Part shown: positions 14,013 through 22,856 of the stretch, piece after piece | Position numbering within the stretch: position 1 is the stretch's first letter | Layout of the letters: the number at the start of each line of letters is the position of its first letter | NCBI RefSeq assembly: GCF_004337695.1 | Contig: NZ_SJXJ01000029.1 | Location: 1-40,093 of the forward strand | Origin: Tenacibaculum sp. M341 | GTDB taxonomy: Bacteria > Bacteroidota > Bacteroidia > Flavobacteriales > Flavobacteriaceae | Length of the DNA stretch: 40,093 bases | Direction of reading: 5' to 3' | Position numbers and translations under genes: made by a program | The notes under the pieces: generated by a model | What the model was told of the DNA's origin: nothing | What the model saw: the letters and a program-made list of their open reading frames with translations, nothing else | Databases searched by the model: none

Positions 14013-14675
14013 ATGAAAAAATATATATCTGAATTTGTAGGAACTTTTGCACTTATTTTTTGTGGAACTGGTGCTATGACAATTAATGAGGTTACTAATG
14101 GTTCTATTGGACATGTTGGTATTGCAATAACTTGGGGATTGATTGTAATGGCAATGATTTATGCTTTTGGTGAAATTTCTGGAGCACATTTTAATCCTGC
14201 TGTGACAATTTCATTCGCTTATGCTAAAAAGTTTCCGTGGGCAGAGGTTCCAAAGTATATCTTTTTTCAAATATTAGGAGCTGTTTTTGCTAGTTTCTTA
14301 TTATGGTTTTTGTTTCCTGAAAGCGAGTTTTACGGAGCAACACTGCATTCTACAGATGCAATTCGAGCCTTTGTGTTAGAGCTGATTTTAACTTTTTTCT
14401 TAATGGTTACCATTATAAATGTATCAACAGGAAGTAAAGAAGTAGGAGTAATGGCAGGAATAGCCATTGGAGGTGTAGTTTTATTAGAAGCAATGTTTGC
14501 CGGACCAATAACAAAAGCATCTATGAATCCTGCTCGTTCTTTAGCTCCAGCTATTGTTTCAGGTAAGTTTACAGACCTTTGGTTGTATATGATAGCGCCA
14601 GTTTTAGGAGCGTTATTAGCCGTTGTAACCTGTAAATTAGTAAAAGATGATAATTGCTGCGATGAAGGATGTTAA
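14013..14675 (+). CDS. MIP-family channel with a NIP-like selectivity filter
   Basis: The 220-residue protein has six hydrophobic helices and both pore loops, 'SGAHFNPAVT' (Asn61) and 'KASMNPARSLAP' (Asn172). Aligned by hand to E. coli AqpZ, the filter positions are Trp41 (for Phe43), Ala160 (for His174), Ala169 (for Thr183) and Arg175. AqpZ-type water channels carry Phe/His/Thr/Arg. The Trp/small/Ala/Arg set is close to plant NIP proteins and bacterial NIP-like channels, which pass glycerol and uncharged metalloids. The tail 'DDNCCDEGC' is Cys-rich and could bind metal. No arsenic-resistance genes lie nearby. It should therefore not be named aqpZ without care. Confidence 0.92.
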   Translation: MKKYISEFVGTFALIFCGTGAMTINEVTNGSIGHVGIAITWGLIVMAMIYAFGEISGAHFNPAVTISFAYAKKFPWAEVPKYIFFQILGAVFASFLLWFLFPESEFYGATLHSTDAIRAFVLELILTFFLMVTIINVSTGSKEVGVMAGIAIGGVVLLEAMFAGPITKASMNPARSLAPAIVSGKFTDLWLYMIAPVLGALLAVVTCKLVKDDNCCDEGC

Positions 14676-14779
14676 TTTCAATTATCAATTATTAGTCATC
14701 GGTATGTCTGAATAAGATAATTTTATATCCAGAGATGAATAATAATTTGATCACTGTTTACTGATCAAAGATCACTGAT

Positions 14780-16420
14780 TTATTGATATTTCCTTTTCCT
14801 GATATAATTAAAACCAAAACCGAATAAGAATAACAAAGCAAGCGGAACAACAATGTTTACAACCTGCCAAAAGCCTTTTTCTTTGTAGGCTTTTTGTTTG
14901 TCTAACATTCTAAGTTGAACAGATCTATTTCTAAGATCAATTAAGCCAGTATCATCTAATAAATATTCGATAGAGTTTAACAAGAAGTCTTTATTACCAA
15001 AACGCTGTTGTGTCCATTTATCTAATCCTAAATCATAAGGTTTTCCTTTTAAAATCTGATTTCTAGCTATGTCACCATCAGCAACTACAATCATTTTACT
15101 AGGAGAAGAAACTTTTTTAAAATCGGTTAAATCGAAAGGTGTAGTTCTATTTTCGTATGCAGAATGAAATTCACCTTCTAATAATACTGCTAATAATTGA
15201 TTTCCTTCTGTATATTCTTCTTGTATAGGAGCTTCTGTAATACTTTCTAATTCAATAATTCTAGGAGTCCCCAATAGTTTTGATGATACCGAACTAACAA
15301 TTAAAGGTGTTTTTTTAATCGGTTTCTTTAAAGTATCTATTTGTGTTGTAAAACGGAAACGAACAGGAAGTATATTTTTAGTAATAGGATGATTTGGATT
15401 TGCACCTGCCAGAGGATGATAAAACCAATCGTAACTTTCAAATTGAGGTTGATTACCTACATTACCAGCAACTAAAGTCAGTTTTGAGGCATATACATCT
15501 TGAACTAATTTGTTATTGACTCTTACACCATAACTAAATAATAAATCAGTTAGATTTAAGTCTCTAGGTAAAGCCAACATTTTTCCTTGATTATATAAAC
15601 TATCAGTATCCGCGCTCAAATTATCAAGCATCCAAAGCATTTTCCCTCCGTTAATCGCATATTGATCTAGTACTAATTTCTCTTTGTCAGAAAATCGTTC
15701 GGTAGGTTTAGCAACTATAGATAAATCAAATTCTTTGAGTTTTTTTAAAGTCTTAGTAGGATTTTTTTCAACAGAATCTAAAGAAATTTTATCTAGTAAG
15801 TATTTGTCTTTTAAACTAGTTAATAAGCTAAATATTTTAATGTCATCTAATTCTCCATTTCCAGATAAAACAGCTATTTTTTTCTTTTCTTTCTGTAAAA
15901 CTAAATCAATAGCATTAGCAAAAGAATGTTCTAAAGAAGCAACTGCATTTTGTAATTGTGATTCTTGAGAAGTTGCCATTGTATTTGGAAGCAATGACAC
16001 CACCTGCGATTTTTTCCCGTAAAAAACTTCTGCCCAAGGAAAAATAATACTTTCAGAAAGTTTTCCATCCTCCTCAACAGTTAATTGACTAGGAGTCATT
16101 CCATTTTTTACCAGTTCTTGCTCCATGCCTTCAGGATTTACAAAGCGAAAGCGAACATGAGAATTTTCCGATTGTAATTCTTCTAAAAATTGACGAGTTT
16201 CAATTTGTAGTCTTTGAAATTCAGAAGGAAATGAACCTTCCAAATAAACATTTATGATTAAATTTCTATCAAGGTCAGTAATAATATTTTTACTTACTTC
16301 AGATAATGTATAACGTTTGTCTTTCGTTACATCAAATCTTTTAAAAAACTGATTACTTATAAAATTAACAACTATAAGTGCAGCTAAAACAAATACAATA
16401 GATTTTATTTTTTTACTCAT
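14780..16420 (-). CDS. gldG: Gliding-motility ABC transporter accessory protein GldG
   Basis: The 546-residue protein has an N-terminal TM helix (about 7-25), a large extracytoplasmic domain of the GldG/ABC-type uncharacterised transport type ('RYTLSEVSKNII', 'FRFVNPEG', 'VAVLSGNGELDD'-like 'KIAVLSGNGELDDIKIFSLL'), and a C-terminal TM helix (about 517-536) followed by 'RKRKYQ'. With GldF it forms part of an ABC transporter linked to flavobacterial gliding and the GldA ATPase, which is not in this window. Its start overlaps the end of gldF by eight bases, so translation is coupled. Many flavobacteria that do not glide also keep it. Confidence 0.95.
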   Translation of the reverse strand: MSKKIKSIVFVLAALIVVNFISNQFFKRFDVTKDKRYTLSEVSKNIITDLDRNLIINVYLEGSFPSEFQRLQIETRQFLEELQSENSHVRFRFVNPEGMEQELVKNGMTPSQLTVEEDGKLSESIIFPWAEVFYGKKSQVVSLLPNTMATSQESQLQNAVASLEHSFANAIDLVLQKEKKKIAVLSGNGELDDIKIFSLLTSLKDKYLLDKISLDSVEKNPTKTLKKLKEFDLSIVAKPTERFSDKEKLVLDQYAINGGKMLWMLDNLSADTDSLYNQGKMLALPRDLNLTDLLFSYGVRVNNKLVQDVYASKLTLVAGNVGNQPQFESYDWFYHPLAGANPNHPITKNILPVRFRFTTQIDTLKKPIKKTPLIVSSVSSKLLGTPRIIELESITEAPIQEEYTEGNQLLAVLLEGEFHSAYENRTTPFDLTDFKKVSSPSKMIVVADGDIARNQILKGKPYDLGLDKWTQQRFGNKDFLLNSIEYLLDDTGLIDLRNRSVQLRMLDKQKAYKEKGFWQVVNIVVPLALLFLFGFGFNYIRKRKYQ

Positions 16421-17132
16421 TTTCTAGCTGTTTTTTAGTGATGAAAAGAAAAAAGAAACTGATAGATACAAAATAAATAATGTCTCGTGTATCAATAACA
16501 CCACGACTAATACTTTTATAATGCTCGTTAATTCCGAATAACTTCACATAGTATGAAGAAGATCCTATTAAATCTGAAATTGCATCAAAAGCATAAAAAA
16601 TAAAAAAGCAAATACTAATACCTAAGATAAAGGCAGTAATTTGATTTTTTGATAGAGTAGAAGTAAATAATCCTACAGCTGTATAGGATGATGCTAAAAA
16701 TAACAAACCTATATAAGAGCCAATAATAGTACCTACATCAATATTTCCAATAGGGTTACCTAAAGAATAAATGGTGTAAACATAGGTAAGTGTTGGTATT
16801 ACAGCTACCGTTACTAATAACAAAGAAGCTAGGTATTTACCCAATACAATCTGCCAATCACTAATAGGTTTTGTTCTTAATATTTCTATGGTACCAATAC
16901 TTAATTCGTCAGCAAAGCTTTTCATGGTAATGGCAGGAATTAAAAATAAAAATAGCCAAGGAGCTAAGTAGAAAAATGAATTTAAATCGGCAAAACCAGC
17001 ATTTAAAACATTAAAATTATCTTTAAAAACCCACAAAAACAATCCATTAACAAGCAAAAATACACCAATTACCAAATAAGCAATTGGCGATGCAAAAAAT
17101 GAATTAAATTCTTTTTTTAATATTGATATCAA
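16413..17132 (-). CDS. gldF: Gliding-motility ABC transporter permease GldF
   Basis: The 239-residue membrane protein has about six TM helices. It starts 'MISILKKEFNSFFASPIAYL' and contains 'LFLIPAITMKSFADELSIGT', then 'IEILRTKPISDWQIVLGKY', the hallmark of ABC-2-type permeases paired with GldG. The final helix ends 'FFFLFITKKQLENE'. It overlaps gldG by eight bases. Upstream, after 98 bases, lie the ABM-domain and SAM hydroxide adenosyltransferase genes on the same strand, which may share transcription. Confidence 0.95.
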   Translation of the reverse strand: MISILKKEFNSFFASPIAYLVIGVFLLVNGLFLWVFKDNFNVLNAGFADLNSFFYLAPWLFLFLIPAITMKSFADELSIGTIEILRTKPISDWQIVLGKYLASLLLVTVAVIPTLTYVYTIYSLGNPIGNIDVGTIIGSYIGLLFLASSYTAVGLFTSTLSKNQITAFILGISICFFIFYAFDAISDLIGSSSYYVKLFGINEHYKSISRGVIDTRDIIYFVSISFFFLFITKKQLENE

Positions 17133-17230
17133 TTTTAATATACTTTAATTTATTATTCTAATATTTCTCTGGAAGAAAAACTAAATTTATAACTTTAAGT
17201 TCATTGATAATTGTTAATTGATCACTGAAC

Positions 17231-17527
17231 TTATTCCAAACTTACAACTTTATCAACACTCCAAGCGAATGGTTTATCATTAAAAAAGACTTTAGTTTCT
17301 GCCCATATATTTTTAAATAATTCAGAATGTCTATAATTTTCTAAATCAGCTTCACTATCCCAGTAGCTATATGTAAAAAAGACATTTGTATCATTTTTAT
17401 CTCTGTATAACTCTAATAAACGACAACCAGGAAAATTTCGTATGAATTCTTTCTTTTTCTCAAAATTAGCCAAGAAAGTATCTATTTTTTCTGGTTGAAA
17501 ACTCAATTTTACTATACGTACAAACAT
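17231..17527 (-). CDS. Small ABM-domain protein (antibiotic biosynthesis monooxygenase-like)
   Basis: The 98-residue protein is a single ferredoxin-like dimeric alpha/beta barrel domain: 'MFVRIVKLSFQPEKIDTFLA', 'FPGCRLLELYRDK', 'VFFTYSYWDSEADLENYRHS' and 'FKNIWAETKVFF'. This is the ABM/YgiN-type pattern. Characterised members act on quinols, haem or polyketides without cofactors, but most have no known substrate. It starts five bases after the SAM hydroxide adenosyltransferase gene ends, so the two are in one operon. Confidence 0.9.
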   Translation of the reverse strand: MFVRIVKLSFQPEKIDTFLANFEKKKEFIRNFPGCRLLELYRDKNDTNVFFTYSYWDSEADLENYRHSELFKNIWAETKVFFNDKPFAWSVDKVVSLE

Positions 17528-17532
17528 AAAAA

Positions 17533-18393
17533 TTAATTAACAGTTACAAAATCAGGAACATCTTCATCAAAAAACTCAACAGTAATGGTATCTCTGTAGT
17601 TTAAACCAAGCAATGTAGAAGCACCACCAACAGTTTGTAGGTTACTACGGTAAATAGCAATTTCTAAAAAATTAGCAGAATTAAATAAAGCTAACTTTTT
17701 TCCGTCATACAAACCAATATCATCAGCATCGTAATTTACAACTTCGTTGTATTGGGCATACACGTTAGAAAATGTATATCGTCTTGCGGTGATAGAAAAA
17801 GCTCTATCTTTTCCTATTTCATTAAAGAGTTTCTTACTAATATTACTAATCACATTTCCGTAGTTATCAATATAAATAATACCACCTTTAATAATATTTT
17901 TTGCTTGATTCACTTTAGGTTGAATTTCTATAAGCTTTTTATAAGAACTGGTTTCTTTACCAATAACATCTAATTTTCCGCCATTAGCAATAAAACAAGC
18001 AATTTTTACAAAAACATCTAAAACCGGAAAACTACTTTCTACATGATTATGAATGTTTATTTCTACAATTTTAGTCGGATTAATTTCCGAAGCAATCATA
18101 GAAATAACTCCATTATCAGGACATACAAAGTAATGTTCATCTAACAAAATAGCCAAATGTTTATTCTGAACACTCAATTCAGAATCTACACCTATAATAT
18201 GTATAGAACCTTTTGGAAAGCTTTTGTAAGCATTTTTAACAATGTAAGCAGTCTCAGTAATATTGAAAGGAGATATCTCGTGAGTAATATCAACAATCTT
18301 AGCTTCAGGTAATTCTGTATAAATAGCTCCTTTTACTGTTCCAGCAAAATGGTCTTTGGTACCAAAATCAGTAGTTAAAGTAATTAAAGCCAT
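17533..18393 (-). CDS. SAM hydroxide adenosyltransferase (DUF62 family)
   Basis: The family hydrolyses S-adenosylmethionine to adenosine and methionine using a water-derived hydroxide. The 286-residue protein opens with the typical 'LITLTTDFGTKDHFAGTVKG' (Asp9 in the active-site region), then 'AKIVDITHEISPFNITETAY' and 'GSIHIIGVDSE'. It has 'YFVCPDNGVIS' and a C-terminal barrel with 'IDNYGNVISNI'. No halogenase-specific features are evident, and the length is normal. It is the first gene of the leftward group that includes the ABM protein and possibly gldF-gldG, and it diverges from phoH. Confidence 0.93.
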   Translation of the reverse strand: MALITLTTDFGTKDHFAGTVKGAIYTELPEAKIVDITHEISPFNITETAYIVKNAYKSFPKGSIHIIGVDSELSVQNKHLAILLDEHYFVCPDNGVISMIASEINPTKIVEINIHNHVESSFPVLDVFVKIACFIANGGKLDVIGKETSSYKKLIEIQPKVNQAKNIIKGGIIYIDNYGNVISNISKKLFNEIGKDRAFSITARRYTFSNVYAQYNEVVNYDADDIGLYDGKKLALFNSANFLEIAIYRSNLQTVGGASTLLGLNYRDTITVEFFDEDVPDFVTVN

Positions 18394-18508
18394 TACAATT
18401 TATTGTTAATTATTTTGTGAAAAACTAAGCTAAAAATTAGGGCAAAGCTACATAAATGAATAAAATAATCCTTACTTTTAAGCATAATAAAATTAAAAAT
18501 AGTAGCAT

Positions 18509-19462
18509 TTGAACGAAAGAGTAATTGAACTAACAGAAATTAATCCAAATGATTTTTTTGGAGCACATAACAGAACGATTTCTATATTAAAAACATATTT
18601 CCCTAAAATTAAAATTGTAGCTCGTGGAAACAAGCTTAAAGTGTATGGCGATCCAGAGGTTTTAGATGAATTTGAATTGCGTTTAGAGCGATTGATTAAA
18701 TACTTTAATAAGTACAATAAGTTAGATGAAAATAGCATTGAACGTATTTTAACTTCAAACGGAAAAGAAGAAGAAGAGAGGAAATTCGGAAATAATAGCG
18801 ATGTATTAGTACATGGAGTAAACGGAAAAGTAATTACTCCACAAACACAGAACCAACGCAAGATGGTTGCCTTAATGCAAAAAAACGATTTGTTATTTGC
18901 AGTAGGACCAGCAGGAACGGGTAAAACATATACAGCTGTAGCTTTAGCAGTAAAGGCATTAAAGGAAAAAGATGTTAGACGTATTATTTTAACACGACCT
19001 GCAGTTGAATCTGGTGAAAATTTAGGTTTTTTACCAGGAGATTTAAAAGAGAAATTGGATCCGTATATGCAACCTTTGTATGATGGATTACGTGATATGA
19101 TTCCTTCAGAAAAATTACAAGCATATATAGAAAACGGAACAATACAAATAGCTCCGTTAGCTTTTATGCGTGGTAGAACTTTAGATAATGCTTTTGTTAT
19201 TTTAGATGAAGCACAAAATACCACACATGCACAAATGAAGATGTTTTTAACACGTATGGGTAAGCATGCAAAGTTTGTAATTACAGGAGATCCTGGTCAG
19301 ATAGATTTACCAAGAAAACAAGTGTCTGGATTAAAAGAGGCTTTACTAGCATTAAAAAGTATTGATGGGGTGGCTCAGGTGTATTTAGATGATAAAGATG
19401 TGGTGCGTCATCGTTTAGTGAAGAAGATTATAAAAGCTTATAAGAGTATAGAGACGGAGTAG
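18509..19462 (+). CDS. phoH: PhoH-like ATPase with a TTG start codon
   Basis: The 317-residue protein has an N-terminal KH-like region (about 1-85) and a P-loop ATPase domain with Walker A 'GPAGTGKT' at 133-140, 'LTRPAVESGE' at 161-170 and Walker B 'FVILDEAQNT' at 229-238. PhoH proteins bind ATP and are linked to RNA metabolism or phosphate response in other bacteria; the molecular role is unsettled. The N-terminus 'NERVIELTEINPNDFFG' is that expected for flavobacterial PhoH. The codon in front of it is TTG and no ATG lies in frame nearby, so TTG must initiate. A lipoprotein gene starts six bases after the stop. Confidence 0.95.
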   Translation: MNERVIELTEINPNDFFGAHNRTISILKTYFPKIKIVARGNKLKVYGDPEVLDEFELRLERLIKYFNKYNKLDENSIERILTSNGKEEEERKFGNNSDVLVHGVNGKVITPQTQNQRKMVALMQKNDLLFAVGPAGTGKTYTAVALAVKALKEKDVRRIILTRPAVESGENLGFLPGDLKEKLDPYMQPLYDGLRDMIPSEKLQAYIENGTIQIAPLAFMRGRTLDNAFVILDEAQNTTHAQMKMFLTRMGKHAKFVITGDPGQIDLPRKQVSGLKEALLALKSIDGVAQVYLDDKDVVRHRLVKKIIKAYKSIETE

Positions 19463-19468
19463 GGTTTT

Positions 19469-20050
19469 ATGAAGTTTTATAAAATAATTGGAATATTTAT
19501 CTTAATACTTTTACAATCATGTTCTTCTAATAAATGTCCCGAAGTAGAATCTTATGAAGGTATAGGCGAGATAGTTAAAATATCTATGATAGAATGTGGT
19601 ACTTCAGATGTTGTTTTTGATTTAGAATTTAAGTTAAATCTAATAAAAGAAGATAATGATAGTCTTAGATATAAGGAATATGTTCATGTTGATAAAAAAG
19701 ATATTAATTTTAAAGCAAACAGAAATTTTGATTATGATATAAAAGTTTCTAGACTTTATGATAAAATGTTTTCTGTTAACATAGGTATAGGAATAGGCGA
19801 TACAATTATTATTGACGGTATGGATTATATGGGTTTAAAAGAATCTACTCCTAAAAGTTGGAGTTCCAGCAAAACAATAGTAGGTCCTTATGTAACCCTT
19901 ATGCTTGAAGGAGTAATAGAAGAAAATGTAGAAGGAATTTTTCAAGCAAAAATAGCTCCAACAGAATTGAATTCACAAGCGTTAAAATTTTTCAATAAGA
20001 ATTTTGCTGAGTTTAATAAGAGCTATACTTTAAATCTTTCATTAAACTGA
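19469..20050 (+). CDS. Lipoprotein of unknown function downstream of phoH
   Basis: The 193-residue protein has a lipoprotein signal ending 'LLQSC' (Cys18), a second Cys pair ('NKCPEVE', 'MIECGTSD'), and a strand-rich remainder with 'GIGIGDTIIIDGMDYM'. I recognise no family. It starts six bases after phoH and is probably cotranscribed with it, but phoH is not usually paired with such a gene, so a functional link is doubtful. An outer-membrane or periplasmic location is likely. Confidence 0.75.
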   Translation: MKFYKIIGIFILILLQSCSSNKCPEVESYEGIGEIVKISMIECGTSDVVFDLEFKLNLIKEDNDSLRYKEYVHVDKKDINFKANRNFDYDIKVSRLYDKMFSVNIGIGIGDTIIIDGMDYMGLKESTPKSWSSSKTIVGPYVTLMLEGVIEENVEGIFQAKIAPTELNSQALKFFNKNFAEFNKSYTLNLSLN

Positions 20051-20132
20051 TATTTGTGATATGAAATAAATATTATGTAGTATAACTTTTATTTACCTAC
20101 ATAAAACAATTCCACAAAAAGATTAAAAAGTT

Positions 20133-20140
20133 TACTTTTG
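20133..20140 (+). promoter_or_regulatory. -7 box of the purC promoter
   Basis: TACTTTTG matches TAnnTTTG exactly, 19 bases before the purC ATG. No good -33 TTTG element is seen at the usual distance. Confidence 0.5.
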
Positions 20141-20159
20141 CGCAACACAACGCAATACA

Positions 20160-21110
20160 ATGAATACAATAAACAAAACCAACTTTAACTTTCCACAACA
20201 AAAGTCAGTATACAAAGGTAAAGTAAGAGAAGTATATAATATTAATGACGATTTATTAGTAATGATTGCTTCAGATCGTTTGTCGGCTTTTGATGTTATT
20301 ATGCCGCGTCAAATACCATTTAAAGGGCAAATTTTAAATCAAATTGCTACTAAAATGATGAACGATACTGTTGATATTGTTCCAAATTGGTTAATGGCAA
20401 ACCCTGATGAAAATGTAGCTGTAGGGCATTTATGTGAGCCTTTCAAAGTAGAAATGGTGATTCGTGGATATTTATCTGGACATGCTGCAAGAGAATATAA
20501 AGCAGGTAAAAGATTATTATGTGGTGTTACTATGCCAGAAGGAATGAATGAAAATGATAAATTTCCGACACCAATAATAACACCTTCAACCAAAGCAGAT
20601 AACGGAGAACACGACGAAGATATTTCTAGAGAAGAAATTTTAGCAAAAGGAATCGTTTCTGAAGAAGACTATTTGGTTTTAGAAGATTATACTAGAAAGT
20701 TATTTGAAAGAGGTACTGAGATAGCCAAAGGAAGAGGTTTAATTTTAGTAGATACTAAATACGAATTTGGAAAAACAAAAGATGGAAAGATCGTATTGAT
20801 AGATGAAATTCATACACCAGATTCATCAAGATATTTTTATGAAGAAGGATATGAAGAACGTCAACAAAAAGGCGAAAAGCAAAAGCAGCTTTCTAAAGAA
20901 TTTGTACGTAAGTGGTTAATTGAAAATGGATTTCAAGGAAAAGACGGACAGCAAATTCCAGAAATGTCTGATAAAAAAATCATTGAAATATCAAATAGAT
21001 ACATTGAATTATACGAGCAAATCACTGGTGAAACGTTTGTGAAAGCTGAAACAGATGATATTTTGAGTCGTATAGAAAATAATGTAGTTAATTTTTTAAA
21101 TGCAAGATAA
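20160..21110 (+). CDS. purC: Phosphoribosylaminoimidazole-succinocarboxamide synthase
   Basis: This enzyme ligates aspartate to CAIR with ATP in purine synthesis. The 316-residue length fits the longer SAICAR synthetase type found in Bacteroidota and eukaryotes, not the roughly 237-residue E. coli form. Typical segments are '[11 protein letters not shown]', '[14 protein letters not shown]', '[17 protein letters not shown]', '[16 protein letters not shown]', '[12 protein letters not shown]' and '[14 protein letters not shown]'. The start fits the -7 box at 20133. The next gene starts within its last 11 bases. Confidence 0.97.
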   Translation: MNTINKTNFNFPQQKSVYKGKVREVYNINDDLLVMIASDRLSAFDVIMPRQIPFKGQILNQIATKMMNDTVDIVPNWLMANPDENVAVGHLCEPFKVEMVIRGYLSGHAAREYKAGKRLLCGVTMPEGMNENDKFPTPIITPSTKADNGEHDEDISREEILAKGIVSEEDYLVLEDYTRKLFERGTEIAKGRGLILVDTKYEFGKTKDGKIVLIDEIHTPDSSRYFYEEGYEERQQKGEKQKQLSKEFVRKWLIENGFQGKDGQQIPEMSDKKIIEISNRYIELYEQITGETFVKAETDDILSRIENNVVNFLNAR

Positions 21111-21474
21111 CAGAGTAAGTATACGACCTGTATTAAATTTATCTTCTGTACAAGAAGAAGAAAATTTTCAGAATACAACATTACGTCCTATATTAAAGTT
21201 GCAAAATGATTTGATCATGAGTGTATTTTTACATTTTTGTAAAAAGCAAAAAATAGTAATGTCAAAAATAGCGAAAGAACATTTTCAACAAGAAGTAACA
21301 GCTTTAATAAAAAAGAATGCTGTGCTAAGAAATCAATTATTAGGAATTATAATAGGTCAATTTACTCAAGAAGAGTTTGCTATATATGTAGAAAAAGATA
21401 CAGAATTTAATAAAAGAATTTTGAGTATGATGGGGAAAAGAATTTACGATAATCAACAAGAATTGTCTTTTTAA
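21100..21474 (+). CDS. Small conserved protein overlapping purC, function unknown
   Basis: The 124-residue soluble protein has a disordered N-terminus containing two near copies of a short motif ('[10 protein letters not shown]' and '[16 protein letters not shown]'). A helical domain follows with '[20 protein letters not shown]' and a '[19 protein letters not shown]' tail. Its ATG lies inside purC (11-base overlap), so it is translated in a coupled way. I recall related small proteins in other flavobacteria carrying the label 'glyoxalase', but no glyoxalase metal site is visible here. Function unknown. Confidence 0.8.
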   Translation: MQDNRVSIRPVLNLSSVQEEENFQNTTLRPILKLQNDLIMSVFLHFCKKQKIVMSKIAKEHFQQEVTALIKKNAVLRNQLLGIIIGQFTQEEFAIYVEKDTEFNKRILSMMGKRIYDNQQELSF

Positions 21475-21516
21475 AGTACAATCTTTTGACCAAATAAAAA
21501 ACAAACAACGCGAACA

Positions 21517-22716
21517 ATGATTATAGAACCAAGAACTAGAGGATTTATCTGTCTGACATCTCATCCAGTAGGATGTGAGCAAAATATAAAAAATCAGATA
21601 GCATACATCCAGTCTAAAGGAAAAATTGAAGGGGCTAAAAAAGTACTAGTAATAGGAGCTTCAACAGGTTTTGGATTAGCATCAAGAATTACAAGTGCAT
21701 TTGGTTCAGATGCAGCTACTATTGGAGTTTTTTTTGATAAACCAGCAAGTGAAGGTAGACCAGCATCACCAGGTTTTTACAATACTGCAGCTTTCGAAAA
21801 AGAAGCAATAAAAGCAGGTTTGTATGCTAAAAGTATAAATGGAGATGCGTTTTCAAATGAAATTAAAGATCAAGTAGTACAATTAATCAAAGAAGATTTA
21901 GGTCAGGTTGATCTTGTGATTTATAGTTTAGCATCACCAGTAAGAACACATCCAGAAACAGGAAAGAGATACAAGTCGGTATTAAAACCAATTGGTGGAG
22001 AATTTTCTAATAAAACTGTAGATTTTCATACAGGAAAAGTATCTGAAATATCAATCAAACCAGCAGAAGGAGATGATATTGAGAATACAGTAACTGTAAT
22101 GGGTGGTGAAGATTGGAAAATGTGGATGGATACCTTAAAAGCTGAAAATTTATTAGCTGAAGGAGCTACTACTGTAGCATATTCTTACATTGGTCCATCA
22201 TTAACCGAGGCAGTGTACAGAAAAGGAACTATTGGAGCAGCTAAAGATCATTTAGAAGCAACAGCATTTACAATTACAGATGATTTAAAGTCAATTGGAG
22301 GTAAGGCATATGTTTCAGTAAATAAAGCATTAGTTACTCAAGCTAGTTCTGCTATTCCTGTAATTCCATTATATATTTCGTTATTATTTAAAGTAATGAA
22401 AGAAAAAGGAATTCATGAAGGATGTATCGAGCAAATTGAACGTTTATATAGTGAGCGTTTATTTGGAGGAAGTTTAGATTTAGATGATAAAGGTAGAATT
22501 AGAATCGATGATTGGGAAATGAGAGAGGATGTTCAGGCTGAAATTACTAAACTTTGGGAACAAGCAACTACTGAAAACTTAACTGAATTAGGAGATTTAA
22601 AAGGCTACAGCAATGATTTCTTTAATCTGTTCGGTTTTAAAGTTGAAGGTGTAGATTATAATGAAGACGTAAATGAACTAGTTGAAATACCAAGTATTGC
22701 CAACGTAACAATTTAA
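21517..22716 (+). CDS. fabV: Trans-2-enoyl-CoA/ACP reductase FabV
   Basis: The NADH-dependent enzyme reduces the trans-2 double bond of enoyl thioesters, completing each fatty-acid elongation cycle. The 399-residue length is standard for FabV. It opens 'MIIEPRTRGFICLTSHPVGC', has the Rossmann motif 'VIGASTGFGLASR' (45-57), and carries the FabV-type catalytic pair Tyr234-x8-Lys243 in 'YRKGTIGAAKDHLE'. The spacing of eight separates it from FabI (six). FabV enzymes are typically insensitive to triclosan. It lies 42 bases after the small purC-overlapping gene and ends at a strong terminator. Confidence 0.97.
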   Translation: MIIEPRTRGFICLTSHPVGCEQNIKNQIAYIQSKGKIEGAKKVLVIGASTGFGLASRITSAFGSDAATIGVFFDKPASEGRPASPGFYNTAAFEKEAIKAGLYAKSINGDAFSNEIKDQVVQLIKEDLGQVDLVIYSLASPVRTHPETGKRYKSVLKPIGGEFSNKTVDFHTGKVSEISIKPAEGDDIENTVTVMGGEDWKMWMDTLKAENLLAEGATTVAYSYIGPSLTEAVYRKGTIGAAKDHLEATAFTITDDLKSIGGKAYVSVNKALVTQASSAIPVIPLYISLLFKVMKEKGIHEGCIEQIERLYSERLFGGSLDLDDKGRIRIDDWEMREDVQAEITKLWEQATTENLTELGDLKGYSNDFFNLFGFKVEGVDYNEDVNELVEIPSIANVTI

Positions 22717-22796
22717 GAAATCAGGAATTGTAAACTTAATGCTTAGTAGATCTCAATTCAAAGCTTTAAGATAAATTTCATTTTTATTAAAATATA

Positions 22797-22830
22797 AACC
22801 TCATAGTTTTTATTGCTGTGAGGTTTTTTT
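22797..22830 (+). terminator. Intrinsic terminator after fabV
   Basis: AACCTCATAG (22797-22806) pairs with CTGTGAGGTT (22816-22825) with one G-T pair, and seven Ts follow in total. Confidence 0.9.
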
Positions 22831-22856
22831 ATATATTAATTTTATAAAATGTTTGT

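Noticed and set aside
13917-14189. Reverse-strand open frame between the DUF2911 and aquaporin genes
   Set aside because: It overlaps the aquaporin N-terminus and promoter, and its composition is Asn/Ser/Lys-rich antisense noise.
18493-19224. Long reverse-strand open frame (about 240 codons) inside phoH
   Set aside because: It lies opposite the conserved ATPase domain, is rich in Ser/Phe/Lys as expected for antisense reading, and matches no family.
21100-21474. 'Glyoxalase' label for the gene overlapping purC
   Set aside because: No His/Glu metal site or paired beta-alpha-beta-beta-beta units are visible, so I left the function open.
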